Counted from the first letter of the stretch, positions 1-8,631 are shown. The stretch is DNA of 64,000 nt from JBEVJC01 sp040510375 (GCA_040510375.1 JBEVJC010000022.1:186001-250000); one strand, 5' to 3'. The notes: generated by a model from the letters alone, not told the origin. Translations and numbers: made by a program.

Positions 1-27
1 CAAAAATAAGATAAAAAGGCAAGTCGG

Positions 28-402
28 CTATTTCTTTAATGAGTCGCGGATCTCGCGTAAAAGCAGCACCTCTTCCGGTGTAGGCGGGGCTGGGGGAACC
101 GCCTCTTCCTTCTTCTGCATTTTTGTCATTGCCTTGATGATCAGGAACAGGATGAATGCAACGATAAAAAACTTGATCACCGCGCCTATAAATTTTCCAT
201 AGGTCACTTCTCCCCATTTCAGTTTTTCAAGATTTTCTGCATGTGCCGCCTTCAGTGCAGGTGTCAGCAACAATGGAGTGATCACATCATCCACCAGCGA
301 CGATACAATACTGCTGAAAGCCGCGCCGATCACCACCGCGACAGCCAATTCAATGACATTTTTTTTCAGCGCGAATTCCTTAAAATCGGACCAGATTCCC
401 AT
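28..402 (-). CDS. mscL: Large-conductance mechanosensitive channel MscL
   Basis: Inner-membrane channel that opens under membrane tension and releases solutes during hypo-osmotic shock. The 124-residue protein starts with the family's short amphipathic N-terminus (MGIWSDFKEFALKK), followed by TM1 at about residues 15-40 with the small-residue pore stretch (VVIGAAFSSIVSSLV). A periplasmic loop and TM2 (about 70-92) come next, and a charged C-terminal helix ends in EEVLLLREIRDSL. Length is at the short end for MscL (usually 125-150). It lies downstream of ppk2 on the same strand, with a small inverted repeat between them. The ATG at 402 fits the family start. Confidence 0.95.
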   Translation of the reverse strand: MGIWSDFKEFALKKNVIELAVAVVIGAAFSSIVSSLVDDVITPLLLTPALKAAHAENLEKLKWGEVTYGKFIGAVIKFFIVAFILFLIIKAMTKMQKKEEAVPPAPPTPEEVLLLREIRDSLKK

Positions 403-426
403 AACTGTTAATTTAGGATGAATAAT

Positions 427-444
427 CAGGACCCGCAGGTCCTG
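427..444. repeat. Inverted repeat between ppk2 and mscL
   Basis: Perfect 7-bp arms (CAGGACC / GGTCCTG) around a 4-base loop, just after the ppk2 stop and before mscL. No T-run follows on either strand, so it is a weak terminator at best. It could equally be an RNA-processing hairpin between two co-transcribed genes. Confidence 0.4.
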
Positions 445-448
445 TAGG

Positions 449-1192
449 TTATGATTTGATAGCCGGGTACGACATGTTTAATCCCTTAAGCAATTCTACC
501 AGGGCTTTTGCAATAACATATTCCTTGTACCAGTTCTGGTCGGCCGGTACAATCAGCCATTCGGGATCATTACAATTTTTAAAAACATCCTCATACATCA
601 CGTTATAACGATCCCAGTGTTCGGCCTCCTTTTCGTCTTTTGCATTGTACTTCCACATCTTGGTGGCATCTTCCATACGTTCTTTAAGCCTTTCCGACTG
701 CTCCTCCGGTGAGATATGCAGGTAACATTTAAGGATCTTTGTATTGTTGTGGTTAACCAGTAATTTTTCAAACTGGTTGATTGCCTTGAATCGTTTGGCA
801 GCAAGTTCGTCATTAATCCACCCATGCACCCGGGTGATCAGTACATCTTCGTATTGCGAACGGTTAAAGATCTGGATCATTCCCCTGGCAGGTGCACGAA
901 GATGGATCCGCCACAAAAAATCGTGCGACAGTTCTTCTGCCGTAGGCGTTTTAAATGAACTTACCTGTACACCCTGCGGGTTCATATCACTGAATACATT
1001 CCGTACCACCCCGTCTTTTCCACTGGCATCCATTCCCTGGAGAATCACCAGCACCGAATGTTTTGATTCGGCATACAGGAGATTCTGCAGGTCGTTCATT
1101 TCAGCAAGGATTTTTTTTGTTTCTTCCTTGATGGTTTGTTTGTCCAGTTTGTCCGGAGCGCGTGTATCTATTTCTTTAAGGATGATACCCAT
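449..1192 (-). CDS. ppk2: Polyphosphate kinase 2 family protein (PPK2)
   Basis: Predicted cytosolic phosphotransferase that uses polyphosphate to phosphorylate nucleotides (NDP or NMP) or acts in reverse. The 247-residue protein has the PPK2 Walker A loop GMDASGKDG at about 53-61 and the Walker B/lid segment FNRSQYEDVL at about 109-118, with the usual Arg/Lys-rich lid region (RLKERMEDATKMWKY). Longer reading frames exist, but the ATG at 1192 gives the family start (MGIILKEIDTRAP). The extra upstream residues would run into the divergent eamA promoter. A TATATTGC box at 1209-1216 (minus) would give a leader of about 10 bases. The class (I, II or III) cannot be decided by eye. Confidence 0.9.
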   Translation of the reverse strand: MGIILKEIDTRAPDKLDKQTIKEETKKILAEMNDLQNLLYAESKHSVLVILQGMDASGKDGVVRNVFSDMNPQGVQVSSFKTPTAEELSHDFLWRIHLRAPARGMIQIFNRSQYEDVLITRVHGWINDELAAKRFKAINQFEKLLVNHNNTKILKCYLHISPEEQSERLKERMEDATKMWKYNAKDEKEAEHWDRYNVMYEDVFKNCNDPEWLIVPADQNWYKEYVIAKALVELLKGLNMSYPAIKS

Positions 1193-1222
1193 AACTGATG
1201 TATATACTGCAATATAAAAAAT

Positions 1223-1253
1223 TCGGGAGTATAGCCGGCTTTTATAATCTTTG
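1223..1253 (+). promoter_or_regulatory. Putative eamA promoter with almost no leader
   Basis: AATCTTTG (1246-1253) resembles the Bacteroidota -7 box TAnnTTTG. A weak TTC sits about 20 bases upstream. Only 3 bases separate the box from the ATG at 1257, so the transcript would be leaderless or nearly so. Confidence 0.35.
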
Positions 1254-1256
1254 CTT

Positions 1257-2135
1257 ATGAATGCTAAATATGCAAGCTGGCTGACGTTTATACTGCTCTG
1301 CCTGATCTGGGGAAGCTCATTTATACTGATGAAGGTCAGCAGCGAGGGACTCACCGCTCCGCAGATAGCAGCAGTAAGGATTTTTTCAGCCGGGATTGTA
1401 TTCGTGCCATTCGCTTTTTATTATTTCCGGAAGATCCCACGTAACAAACTGGGATATGTGATCCTGACCGGTGTTTTTGGCAACCTGATACCCGCCTTCC
1501 TCTTTGCCCTTGCCATAACGAAGATTGACAGTTCACTTACCGGCATCCTCAATTCACTCACGCCGGTCTGTGTGGTTGTTATCGGCGCAATGTTTTTCAG
1601 TTTCCGGATCCCGATGCAGAAAGTGATCGGGGTGCTGGTTGGATTTGCCGGATTATGCCTGCTGACATTTACCCGTGAAGATGTTGATTTCGAAAACCTC
1701 GGTTATTCCCTTCTTGTGCTGCTGGCAACATTATCGTATGGTCTTAATGTAAACATCGTAGGAAAATACCTGAAGGGAGTGAATCCGATCCACGGAGCAT
1801 CGGTATCGCTGGCGTTTATGGTTATTCCCGCGGGACTTGTTCTTTTATTCCAGGGGTTCACTGACCTGGATTTTGCCGATCCTGTGATCCAGTGGTCGGT
1901 TGTTAATGCGGTATTACTTGGCATCGCTGCAAGTTCAATCGCCACCACCCTGTTTTATTTCCTGGTGCAACGATCAGGCGGATTATTTGCTTCGCTTGTA
2001 ACGTATGGAGTACCTTTTGTTGCCCTGGCCTGGGGAATTTATTTCGGCGAAGCCATCACCTTCCTGGAGATTATCAGTCTCGGAATCATCCTGCTGGGCG
2101 TATACCTCGCCAACCGTCCGGTTATACAGCCATAA
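1257..2135 (+). CDS. EamA/DMT-superfamily transporter
   Basis: Inner-membrane permease of the drug/metabolite transporter superfamily; the substrate cannot be told from sequence. The 292-residue protein shows two EamA repeats with about ten hydrophobic segments. Repeat 1 starts LTFILLCLIWGSSFILMK and repeat 2 starts LLVLLATLSYGLNVNIVGKYL. Each repeat keeps the typical WG/YG motif and the conserved Pro near the end of its fourth helix (SLTPVCVVV, TYGVPFVAL). A TTG at 1251 is in frame, but the ATG at 1257 leaves the first helix intact and is preferred. The last 14 codons lie in the first copy of a 64-bp tandem duplication that also carries a ghost of the frr tail. Confidence 0.88.
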   Translation: MNAKYASWLTFILLCLIWGSSFILMKVSSEGLTAPQIAAVRIFSAGIVFVPFAFYYFRKIPRNKLGYVILTGVFGNLIPAFLFALAITKIDSSLTGILNSLTPVCVVVIGAMFFSFRIPMQKVIGVLVGFAGLCLLTFTREDVDFENLGYSLLVLLATLSYGLNVNIVGKYLKGVNPIHGASVSLAFMVIPAGLVLLFQGFTDLDFADPVIQWSVVNAVLLGIAASSIATTLFYFLVQRSGGLFASLVTYGVPFVALAWGIYFGEAITFLEIISLGIILLGVYLANRPVIQP

Positions 2136-2220
2136 TACTTTTCTCCTTCTGTGCAAGCTGGACGTATACCTGGCCAACCGTCCGGTTACACAGCCATAAT
2201 ATCTTTCTCTTTCTGTGCAA
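2093..2220. repeat. 64-bp tandem duplication of overlapping gene ends (eamA/frr)
   Basis: Two adjacent 64-bp copies, 2093-2156 and 2157-2220, match at 58 of 64 positions. Each copy holds, on the plus strand, the end of eamA (..VYLANRPV(I/T)QP stop). On the minus strand each holds the end of frr (LAQKEK(S/D)IMAV stop). eamA uses the stop in copy 1 and frr uses the stop in copy 2. The simplest reading is an ancestral 14-bp overlap of the two convergent stops, followed by duplication. Confidence 0.9.
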
Positions 2221-2749
2221 GGTGTTTTTCGATATAGGCTATATACTTGTCGGTGATCTGCTGGATCTCGGTTTCTGCATCTTTGGATGCATCCTCACTC
2301 AGCCCGTTCTTTTGTAATTTTTTAATCTGCTCAATTGCATCGCGTCGGATACTCCGCACCGCAACCTTACTTTGTTCGCCTTCGGCGAGACAACGTTTCA
2401 CCAGTTCCCGACGACGTTCTTCCGTCAGTGGCGGAAGGAACAGGCGGATAATTACACCGTCATTCTGTGGGGTAACACCAAGATTGGCGGCAATAATGGA
2501 CCGTTCGATGGGCTGGAGCATATTTTTTTCCCAGGGCTGGATACTGATGGTCCGCGCGTCGAGCACACTGACATTGGCCACCTGGTTTACTGCCATCGGA
2601 CTTCCATAGTAATCCACCACCAGCCCATCCAGCATTTGAGGATTCGCCTTGCCGGCCCTGATCTTCACCAGTTCAGCTTCAAGGTGACTGATCGCCTTTT
2701 TCATCTGTTCATCAGCGCTGCTATTGATCAATATTAATTCGTCTGCCAT
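2186..2749 (-). CDS. frr: Ribosome recycling factor
   Basis: With EF-G and IF3, splits the post-termination ribosome so it can start again. The 187-residue protein (family about 185) has the three-helix-bundle signature from the N-terminal helix (IRAGKANPQMLDGLVVDYYG) through the hinge (LPPLTEERRRELVKRC) to VRSIRRDAIEQIKKL. It sits alone, not next to pyrH or tsf. Its last codons lie in the second copy of the 64-bp duplication; a ghost of the same tail is seen 64 bp downstream. A TAGATTTG box at 2784-2791 gives a leader of about 28 bases. Confidence 0.97.
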   Translation of the reverse strand: MADELILINSSADEQMKKAISHLEAELVKIRAGKANPQMLDGLVVDYYGSPMAVNQVANVSVLDARTISIQPWEKNMLQPIERSIIAANLGVTPQNDGVIIRLFLPPLTEERRRELVKRCLAEGEQSKVAVRSIRRDAIEQIKKLQKNGLSEDASKDAETEIQQITDKYIAYIEKHLAQKEKDIMAV

Positions 2750-2783
2750 AAAGGGTTGGTGGATCGGTCTTGTGATCCGGTTG

Positions 2784-2814
2784 CAAATCTAATGAAAGAG
2801 CCCCTTCAAAAAAA
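2784..2814 (-). promoter_or_regulatory. Putative frr promoter
   Basis: On the minus strand, TAGATTTG (2791 to 2784) is a full match to TAnnTTTG. A run of T ending in TTTG lies 15-20 bases upstream as a -33 candidate. Confidence 0.4.
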
Positions 2815-2850
2815 AGGCAGCCCGTTAAAAAAAAGTATGATCAGTTGTAT

Positions 2851-3984
2851 TTAATTATTCTCGGCATTCACCTTCTCATGAACCAGTGTCACCACTTTTG
2901 TGGGAGACTTGAGTTCAGTAGCACCTGTACGCGCCCTCGCAATGACCAGCCCCTTACGCGGACGCAGGTAACAAACACAGCCGATAACCAGCAGCGCCAC
3001 CGTTGTCATACCGATCAGCAGTATGGTTGAGCCAAGTGACCGGGCTGTCCAGGTACACATGAGTAAGGCAATATTCATCGCCAGGCAAACCAGGGTAACC
3101 GCCGCATGGTTAAGTCCCCAGCCAAGCAGCAGGTGATGGATATGGTTACGATCAGGAGTAAAGGGTGAACGTCCGTTAAATATCCGGATGGCAAATACCC
3201 GGATCGTATCTACCAGTGGGAGGAACAGTACAGATACCCCTACTGCCACTGCACCTGTAACAGGAACCTTCACAAACGGATCACTTGCAATGGTAATGAA
3301 TTTTATCACCAGTATAGACACAATCAATCCGATCATCAATGATCCGCTGTCGCCCATAAAAATCTTTGCAGGATGATGATTGAAAATCAGGAATGCCACC
3401 AGGCTCCCGCACATGGAAAATGCAAGCAGCGCATAGGCCGGATTTCCATTCATGAAAAAATAGGTACCGAATACCAGCATGGCCATAACGCCCAGACTGG
3501 CCGCCAGTCCGTCGATCCCGTCGATCAGGTTAAAAGAATTGATCACAAGGATAATGGTGAGGTAGGTAAGTGCATATGAAAAAGAAAGTGGCAATTCATC
3601 CACTCCCAGGAAGCCATGCATGCTGTCGATCCTTACTCCACCCAGGTGGATAAGAATAGATGCGGCAATAAGCTGACCCAGGAATTTTTTAGTGGCAGAC
3701 ATCACCACGATATCGTCTTTCAGTCCGAGAAAAAATATAACCAGCGAAGCGGCAAAAAAGTATTGAAACTCAGGACTTGAACTTATTTGTATGGAAAGCA
3801 GGCAGGATAAAAGAAACCCACTGAAAATACCTACACCTCCAAGTGAAGCCACTGCATGTGCATGCAGTTTACGTTCGTCGGGAACATCAAAAAGTTTTTT
3901 TTGTTCCGCGATCGTCAATATGACGGGTATCGCAAGGAACGTAATTATAAAGGAAACGGCAGCGGTCAGGAATAAGTCCAACAT
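2851..3984 (-). CDS. WecA/TagO/MraY-family glycosyl-1-phosphate transferase
   Basis: Integral membrane enzyme that moves a sugar-1-phosphate (commonly GlcNAc-1-P) from a UDP-sugar to undecaprenyl phosphate, starting O-antigen, capsule or cell-wall polymer synthesis. The 377-residue protein has about ten TM segments. It carries the family's acidic motifs: GLKDD near residue 91, NLIDGIDGLAA near 153, and FMGDSGS in the fourth cytoplasmic loop, with the basic loop RNHIHHLLL near 260. A TTG two codons upstream is possible; the ATG at 3984 is preferred. It is divergent from the transketolase gene. MraY itself is less likely because no peptidoglycan genes are nearby and the HIHHLLL loop is of WecA type. 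Confidence 0.88.
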   Translation of the reverse strand: MLDLFLTAAVSFIITFLAIPVILTIAEQKKLFDVPDERKLHAHAVASLGGVGIFSGFLLSCLLSIQISSSPEFQYFFAASLVIFFLGLKDDIVVMSATKKFLGQLIAASILIHLGGVRIDSMHGFLGVDELPLSFSYALTYLTIILVINSFNLIDGIDGLAASLGVMAMLVFGTYFFMNGNPAYALLAFSMCGSLVAFLIFNHHPAKIFMGDSGSLMIGLIVSILVIKFITIASDPFVKVPVTGAVAVGVSVLFLPLVDTIRVFAIRIFNGRSPFTPDRNHIHHLLLGWGLNHAAVTLVCLAMNIALLMCTWTARSLGSTILLIGMTTVALLVIGCVCYLRPRKGLVIARARTGATELKSPTKVVTLVHEKVNAENN

Positions 3985-4138
3985 CAACAAAGGTTTAACT
4001 ATTCAAAAATAGGACTTAGCCGCAACAACCAGATTATTAATACCGGTACGTTCGTTGTATTGAAAAAGAACGCAAATTTGCAGTGAGACCTATAGTGGAA
4101 CTAACAAGATACAAAAAGTTTAAAAGATTCTTAATATT

Positions 4139-4972
4139 ATGGCAGAACTGAAGGCAATTGCCAACCAGATAAGAAGGGATATAGTCCGGATGGTCCATGG
4201 CTCAAGCAGCGGCCACCCCGGTGGTTCCCTGGGATGCACGGAATACTTTACCGCACTGTATTTCAAGATAATGAAACACGATCCGGCCTTCCATATGGAC
4301 GCAAAGGGGGAAGACATTTTTTTCCTCTCAAATGGTCATATCTCCCCCGTTTTCTACTCCACCCTGGCACGTGCAGGCTATTTTGACATAAAGGAACTTG
4401 CCACTTTCAGGAAAATCAATTCCCGGCTGCAGGGCCATCCCACCACCCATGAGCACCTCCCCGGTATCAGGATCGCATCCGGATCCCTGGGCCAGGGCAT
4501 GAGCGTGGCCATTGGTGCCGCCCTGACCAAGAAGCTGAATAAGGACAATTCAACGGTTTTCTCCCTCCATGGGGATGGTGAACTGGACGAAGGCCAGAAC
4601 TGGGAGGCTGCGATGTTCGCCGCCCACCACAAAGTAGATAACCTGATCTCCACGATCGACTGGAACGGCCAGCAGATCGATGGTCCAACAGATAAAGTAA
4701 TGAGCCTCGGTAATATCCGTCAGAAATTCGACGCATTTGGATGGACAACCCTCGAAATGAGCGGAAATGATATGGATGATGTGGTGGCAACCCTCGAAAA
4801 GGCGAAATCCCTCACCGGCCAGGGCAAACCGATCGGGATCATGATGCATACAGAAATGGGTAAAGGGGTCGACTTTATGACCGGCTCCCATGAATGGCAC
4901 GGCATTGCCCCGAATGATGAACAACTGGCAAAGGCCCTCGCCCAATTACCTGAAACGCTGGGAGACTATTGA
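4139..4972 (+). CDS. Transketolase, N-terminal (thiamine diphosphate) subunit
   Basis: Cytosolic enzyme of the non-oxidative pentose phosphate pathway that moves two-carbon units between sugar phosphates. The 277 residues match only the N-terminal half of a full transketolase. They include the substrate-site His in SSGHPGGSLG (about 23-32), the GSLGQGMSVAIGAAL segment and the TPP/Mg2+ motif GDGELDEGQ...N (about 144-176). The pyrimidine-binding and C-terminal domains are missing. Split transketolases are common in this phylum, but the C-terminal subunit normally follows directly; here a strong terminator and a convergent gene follow instead. The partner must be elsewhere. rpiA of the same pathway lies 39 kb away. 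Confidence 0.93.
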   Translation: MAELKAIANQIRRDIVRMVHGSSSGHPGGSLGCTEYFTALYFKIMKHDPAFHMDAKGEDIFFLSNGHISPVFYSTLARAGYFDIKELATFRKINSRLQGHPTTHEHLPGIRIASGSLGQGMSVAIGAALTKKLNKDNSTVFSLHGDGELDEGQNWEAAMFAAHHKVDNLISTIDWNGQQIDGPTDKVMSLGNIRQKFDAFGWTTLEMSGNDMDDVVATLEKAKSLTGQGKPIGIMMHTEMGKGVDFMTGSHEWHGIAPNDEQLAKALAQLPETLGDY

Positions 4973-4992
4973 TTTTTTTGAAATAATACTGA

Positions 4993-5028
4993 CCTGCCGG
5001 TGCATTAGCTTCCGGCAGGTTTTTTTTT
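4993..5028 (+). terminator. Rho-independent terminator after the transketolase half
   Basis: Perfect 8-bp stem (CCTGCCGG / CCGGCAGG) with an 11-base loop, followed by nine T. It closes the transketolase N-subunit gene about 20 bases after its stop and before the convergent permease gene. Confidence 0.93.
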
Positions 5029-5052
5029 GCCGGGATTGTCCGTTATCCGGGG

Positions 5053-6276
5053 TTATTCACTCCGCAGGTTGAATTCGTGCATGGCAGCCTTCCGTGCAGG
5101 AATCCAGGAAGCAATCACAGCAATTACAAATACAGTCGCCGCCACCAACAGGAAATCGGTAACCCGCATTTTAACCGGGAAATAATCTATGAGGAAGGAG
5201 GCGCCGTCCAGCGGAATCAGGTGGAACCTGACCTGCAGGACACAGATTATAAATGCCAGGACCATTCCCGCCAGGGTACCAATGAAGGCAAGTAACAGTC
5301 CTTCACTCAGGAATATCTTCTGGATAAAACGGCTGTCGGATCCAAGGGCCCTCAGGATCCCGATATCTTTTTGTTTCTCCATCACCAGCATCGACAATGC
5401 GCCGATCATATTGAATGCAGCCACCACAAGTATGAGGCAGAGTACGCCGTAAATAATCCATCGTTCAATATTCATAACTGAATAGAGACTCTGGTTTTGC
5501 TGGTAACGGGTACGCACCAGGTAACCCTTACCAAAAATCTGTTCTACTTTTTTACCCAGCTCGTCTGCGCGGTCGGGATCATGCAATGCAATTTCCAGAC
5601 CCGTATACTGATCACCTGCAAGTCCAAGTGCGCGTTGCGCAAAACCAATATTGGTAATCCCGTATTTATTGTCAAAGTCTTCCTGGATCTGGAAAGCCGC
5701 TGATGTACTGATAGAATCACTGGTTACATCATTCATCGGATCAAACTGGGCGGAAGTACTTTTCCGGAAAAGATAAATCTGCAGGTAAAAAAGATTGCGG
5801 TCGGCCTGGATACCCATTGCCGCTTCGATACCCGTGCCCAGTATGAGTTTGGGGTCAGTTGATGTACCGAGATCATAGTTACCTTTCACCAGATGATCGG
5901 CTACGCCCGCCACATACCGGTAATTATCATCCACTCCTTTGAGGAAGATGAGCGACTGGTAATCGCCATTCTGCAACAGTGCCTTCTCTTCCACCACCAG
6001 GGAATAATTTTTTATCCCATCCAGTTTTTTTAACTGATCAAGCTGTTGCTGTGTGACTGTGATATTTTTTCCGTTGGCGGGCAACACTTTAAGATCGGTG
6101 TAAAACGAAGAGTAAAGGGATTTGACCAGGTCTTCAAATCCATTGAACACACTTAACACCAGGATCAGTGCCGTAGTCCCGATCACGATCGCTGAAATAC
6201 TGACCCATGCTATAATGTTGATAGCATTGGTGGTCTTTTTTGCTTTAAAGTATCGCCAGGCGAAAAGGAAATGCAA
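5053..6276 (-). CDS. LolC/LolE-like (FtsX family) ABC permease
   Basis: Inner-membrane permease of a MacB/Lol-type ABC system, probably lipoprotein release to the outer membrane. The 407 residues show the LolC/E layout. There is a TM near 20-45 preceded by RYFKAKKTTNAINIIAW, and a large periplasmic domain (about 50-270). An FtsX domain with three TMs follows at the C-terminus, with the coupling segment MEKQKDIGILRALG. The only start that keeps the RYF..KK motif is a TTG at 6276; an in-frame stop lies close upstream. No ATPase (LolD) is adjacent. It follows rbfA with a 20-base gap and is probably co-transcribed. Confidence 0.88.
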   Translation of the reverse strand: MHFLFAWRYFKAKKTTNAINIIAWVSISAIVIGTTALILVLSVFNGFEDLVKSLYSSFYTDLKVLPANGKNITVTQQQLDQLKKLDGIKNYSLVVEEKALLQNGDYQSLIFLKGVDDNYRYVAGVADHLVKGNYDLGTSTDPKLILGTGIEAAMGIQADRNLFYLQIYLFRKSTSAQFDPMNDVTSDSISTSAAFQIQEDFDNKYGITNIGFAQRALGLAGDQYTGLEIALHDPDRADELGKKVEQIFGKGYLVRTRYQQNQSLYSVMNIERWIIYGVLCLILVVAAFNMIGALSMLVMEKQKDIGILRALGSDSRFIQKIFLSEGLLLAFIGTLAGMVLAFIICVLQVRFHLIPLDGASFLIDYFPVKMRVTDFLLVAATVFVIAVIASWIPARKAAMHEFNLRSE

Positions 6277-6296
6277 GGGCTCGTTTAAATTTTAAA

Positions 6297-6680
6297 CTAT
6301 GATTGTTGATCTTTCTTTCCGGCGTTTTTTTCTTCTTCGATCTTTTTAAACAACTCTTCCATCTTAAAAACATGGTCGAGTGTATCGTCCTGGTAAAAAC
6401 GAAGGACCGGTATGCTCCGCAACTGGTGCCGGACCCTGGCAGCCAGTTCCTTTTTTATTTCATGATGTTTCTCGTCGATCCTGCCCAGCACTTTCTTCGC
6501 ATCAGTTACCTGGAAAAAACTCAAATAAAACCTTGCTTCCAGCAGGTCGGGAGTAACTTTCACCGATGAAATAGATATCATACCACCCTCGATCATTGTC
6601 AGGCCAAGGCGCTGGAAGATCAGGTTCATTTCCTCATTCAGTAATCCTGCGATCTGTTTCTGTCTTTTTCCTTCTTCCAT
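6297..6680 (-). CDS. rbfA: Ribosome-binding factor A
   Basis: Binds the 30S subunit late in its assembly and helps mature the 5' end of 16S rRNA. The 127 residues form a KH-type fold with the family's start (KRQKQIAGLLNEEMNLIFQ), central SVKVTPDLLEARFYLSFF and the late RHQLRSIPVLRFYQDDTLD. The C-terminal tail is Lys/Glu-rich. It is the first gene of a minus-strand pair with the Lol-type permease and is divergent from the ABC exporter gene. Confidence 0.93.
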   Translation of the reverse strand: MEEGKRQKQIAGLLNEEMNLIFQRLGLTMIEGGMISISSVKVTPDLLEARFYLSFFQVTDAKKVLGRIDEKHHEIKKELAARVRHQLRSIPVLRFYQDDTLDHVFKMEELFKKIEEEKNAGKKDQQS

Positions 6681-6751
6681 TTCAAATAATTAAATAATTG
6701 AGTAGGCGCTCCCCATTCAGGGTACCAAATCCCCCCGGCTACCGAATGCGG

Positions 6752-6783
6752 TTTGGGGCAAGGGTGTAAAATTAGTTACTTTG
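6752..6783 (+). promoter_or_regulatory. Promoter of the ABC exporter gene
   Basis: TTTG at 6752-6755, 20 bases, then TTACTTTG at 6776-6783, followed 24 bases later by the ATG at 6808. The spacing and the -7 box are identical in form to those at 52286-52316. Confidence 0.55.
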
Positions 6784-6807
6784 CCCCGTTTAAGTGAATA
6801 AGAACTA

Positions 6808-8616
6808 ATGAAGAAATATTCAAGGATTTTCAAATACCTCAGTAAACAAAAGGGCAAGCTGGCCCTTTATTTTATCTATACAGTGCTTTCCACAGTTTTT
6901 GGCGTAATCTCGATCGGGATGCTGATCCCCTTCCTTAGTGTGATCTTCCAGGTGGAAGGGGCGCCGGGCGGGGATACCATAAAAAGTAATGCCCTGGGGG
7001 CTTTCCTGACAAACAACCTGAATTCATTTATGGCATCTGAAGGAAAGGTGGCCGGACTGACTGTTATCTGTGGTATGATCGTCCTGTCAACCCTACTCAA
7101 AAACCTGTTTCTTTATCTTTCTAACCGGATCTCTGTTCCGCTCAGGAGTTCAATCATCACAGAACTGAGCGACGACCTGTACGATAAAATCCTCCGGATG
7201 CCAATCGGCTATTTTACCGAAAAACGGAAGGGCGATATAATTTCCCGGATGACGAATGATATCGGCATTATCGAAAACTCGGTAGTGGGCACACTTGATG
7301 GAATGATCAAGGACCCGCTTACTGTGTTGGGATACCTTGTTTTCCTGGTGGTGCTTTCGCCCTATCTTTCGCTGTTCCTGCTGGTATTACTTCCGGTTAC
7401 CGGAATACTGATTGGTCGCGTCAGCAGGAAACTTAAAAAACAATCGCAGGAGGTAGCTATCAAATCAGGCGAAAGCCTTTCCATACTTGATGAAACACTG
7501 GGAGGATTACGCGTTATAAAGGCCTTTCTTATGGAACCCTTGCTGAGCAAGCGTTTCCATCGCATCAATGGAGAACTTTTCCTGATCCGTAAAAAGATGG
7601 GGGCCCGTCGCGATCTCGCGTCACCTCTTACTGAAGTGCTTGGTGTGATGGTACTTTCCACCATACTTTATTTCGGTGGCCGGCTGGTGCTTTCCGGTGG
7701 CGGGTTGCAGGGCGGCGAACTGATGACCTATATCGCAGCCTTCGGGATCATTATCAACCCCGCAAAAAATATCTCGGCATCTTTCTTTAAAATCCAGAAC
7801 GGGGCAGCCGCCCTGATCCGGGTAGAAGAAATTCTTGCTGCACCGGTAGTAGTGGATGAAAACGAAAATGGAAAACAACTCAGTTCCTTCAACGACAGCA
7901 TCGAGTTCAGGAATGCCAGTTTTGCATACGCCGATGCAGTGATCCTGGATAATATCAACCTGACCATAAAAAAGGGACAGACAGTTGCGCTTGTTGGTTC
8001 ATCCGGTGCAGGCAAATCCACCCTTGCTGATCTTATTCCCCGGTTCCATGATGTGACTTCCGGTGAAGTATTAATTGATGGAATTAATATCCGTGAATAC
8101 TCACTGAATTCAGTCCGCAGCCAGATGAGTATCGTAACACAGGAGCCGATCCTTTTCAACGATACCATTGAAGGTAATATCCGTCTGGGAAAACAAAATG
8201 CCACTACCGAAGAAGTAATGGCTGCTGCGAAAGTGGCCAATGCAAATGGATTCATTGAACGGAAAGAAAATGGTTACAATGAAAATATCGGCGACAGGGG
8301 AACCAAACTCAGTGGTGGCGAGCGCCAGCGTCTCACCATTGCAAGGGCTGTGGTAAAAAACCCGCCGATCCTGATCCTTGATGAAGCTACATCCTCACTT
8401 GATACAGAGAGTGAACGACTGGTACAGGATGCAATCAATAATATGATGCAAAACCGCACCAGCATTGTGATTGCCCACCGGTTATCAACTATCCGGCACG
8501 CCGATGAAATCATCGTGTTACAAAAAGGAAAGATTGTTGAACGCGGTACGCATGAACAACTGATCGGGCAAAATGGATTTTACCGCAGGCTGGTAGATAT
8601 GCAGGAGGTGAAATAA
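6808..8616 (+). CDS. MsbA-like ABC transporter (fused permease and ATPase)
   Basis: Half-transporter of the ABC exporter (type IV) class that works as a homodimer in the inner membrane; lipid A or another lipid is the likely cargo by family resemblance. The 602 residues contain six TM helices (1-310) and a nucleotide-binding domain. The domain has Walker A GSSGAGKST near 395, Q-loop TQEPILFND, signature LSGGERQR near 505, Walker B ILILDEATSSLD and the H-loop IAHRLST. It is a single gene with its own TTTG-N20-TTACTTTG promoter, ending 15 bases from the convergent acyl-CoA dehydrogenase gene. The exact substrate is not proven. Confidence 0.9.
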   Translation: MKKYSRIFKYLSKQKGKLALYFIYTVLSTVFGVISIGMLIPFLSVIFQVEGAPGGDTIKSNALGAFLTNNLNSFMASEGKVAGLTVICGMIVLSTLLKNLFLYLSNRISVPLRSSIITELSDDLYDKILRMPIGYFTEKRKGDIISRMTNDIGIIENSVVGTLDGMIKDPLTVLGYLVFLVVLSPYLSLFLLVLLPVTGILIGRVSRKLKKQSQEVAIKSGESLSILDETLGGLRVIKAFLMEPLLSKRFHRINGELFLIRKKMGARRDLASPLTEVLGVMVLSTILYFGGRLVLSGGGLQGGELMTYIAAFGIIINPAKNISASFFKIQNGAAALIRVEEILAAPVVVDENENGKQLSSFNDSIEFRNASFAYADAVILDNINLTIKKGQTVALVGSSGAGKSTLADLIPRFHDVTSGEVLIDGINIREYSLNSVRSQMSIVTQEPILFNDTIEGNIRLGKQNATTEEVMAAAKVANANGFIERKENGYNENIGDRGTKLSGGERQRLTIARAVVKNPPILILDEATSSLDTESERLVQDAINNMMQNRTSIVIAHRLSTIRHADEIIVLQKGKIVERGTHEQLIGQNGFYRRLVDMQEVK

Positions 8617-8631
8617 AAGTTTACGATTAAA

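Noticed and set aside
2005..2199. Overlapping frame ending in a second ANRPVTQP tail
   Set aside because: It is explained by the 64-bp duplication and a frame shift, not a separate gene.
4890..5072. Small frame across the end of the transketolase half and the following gap
   Set aside because: It runs through a strong terminator hairpin and could not be the missing C-terminal half, which is over 300 residues.
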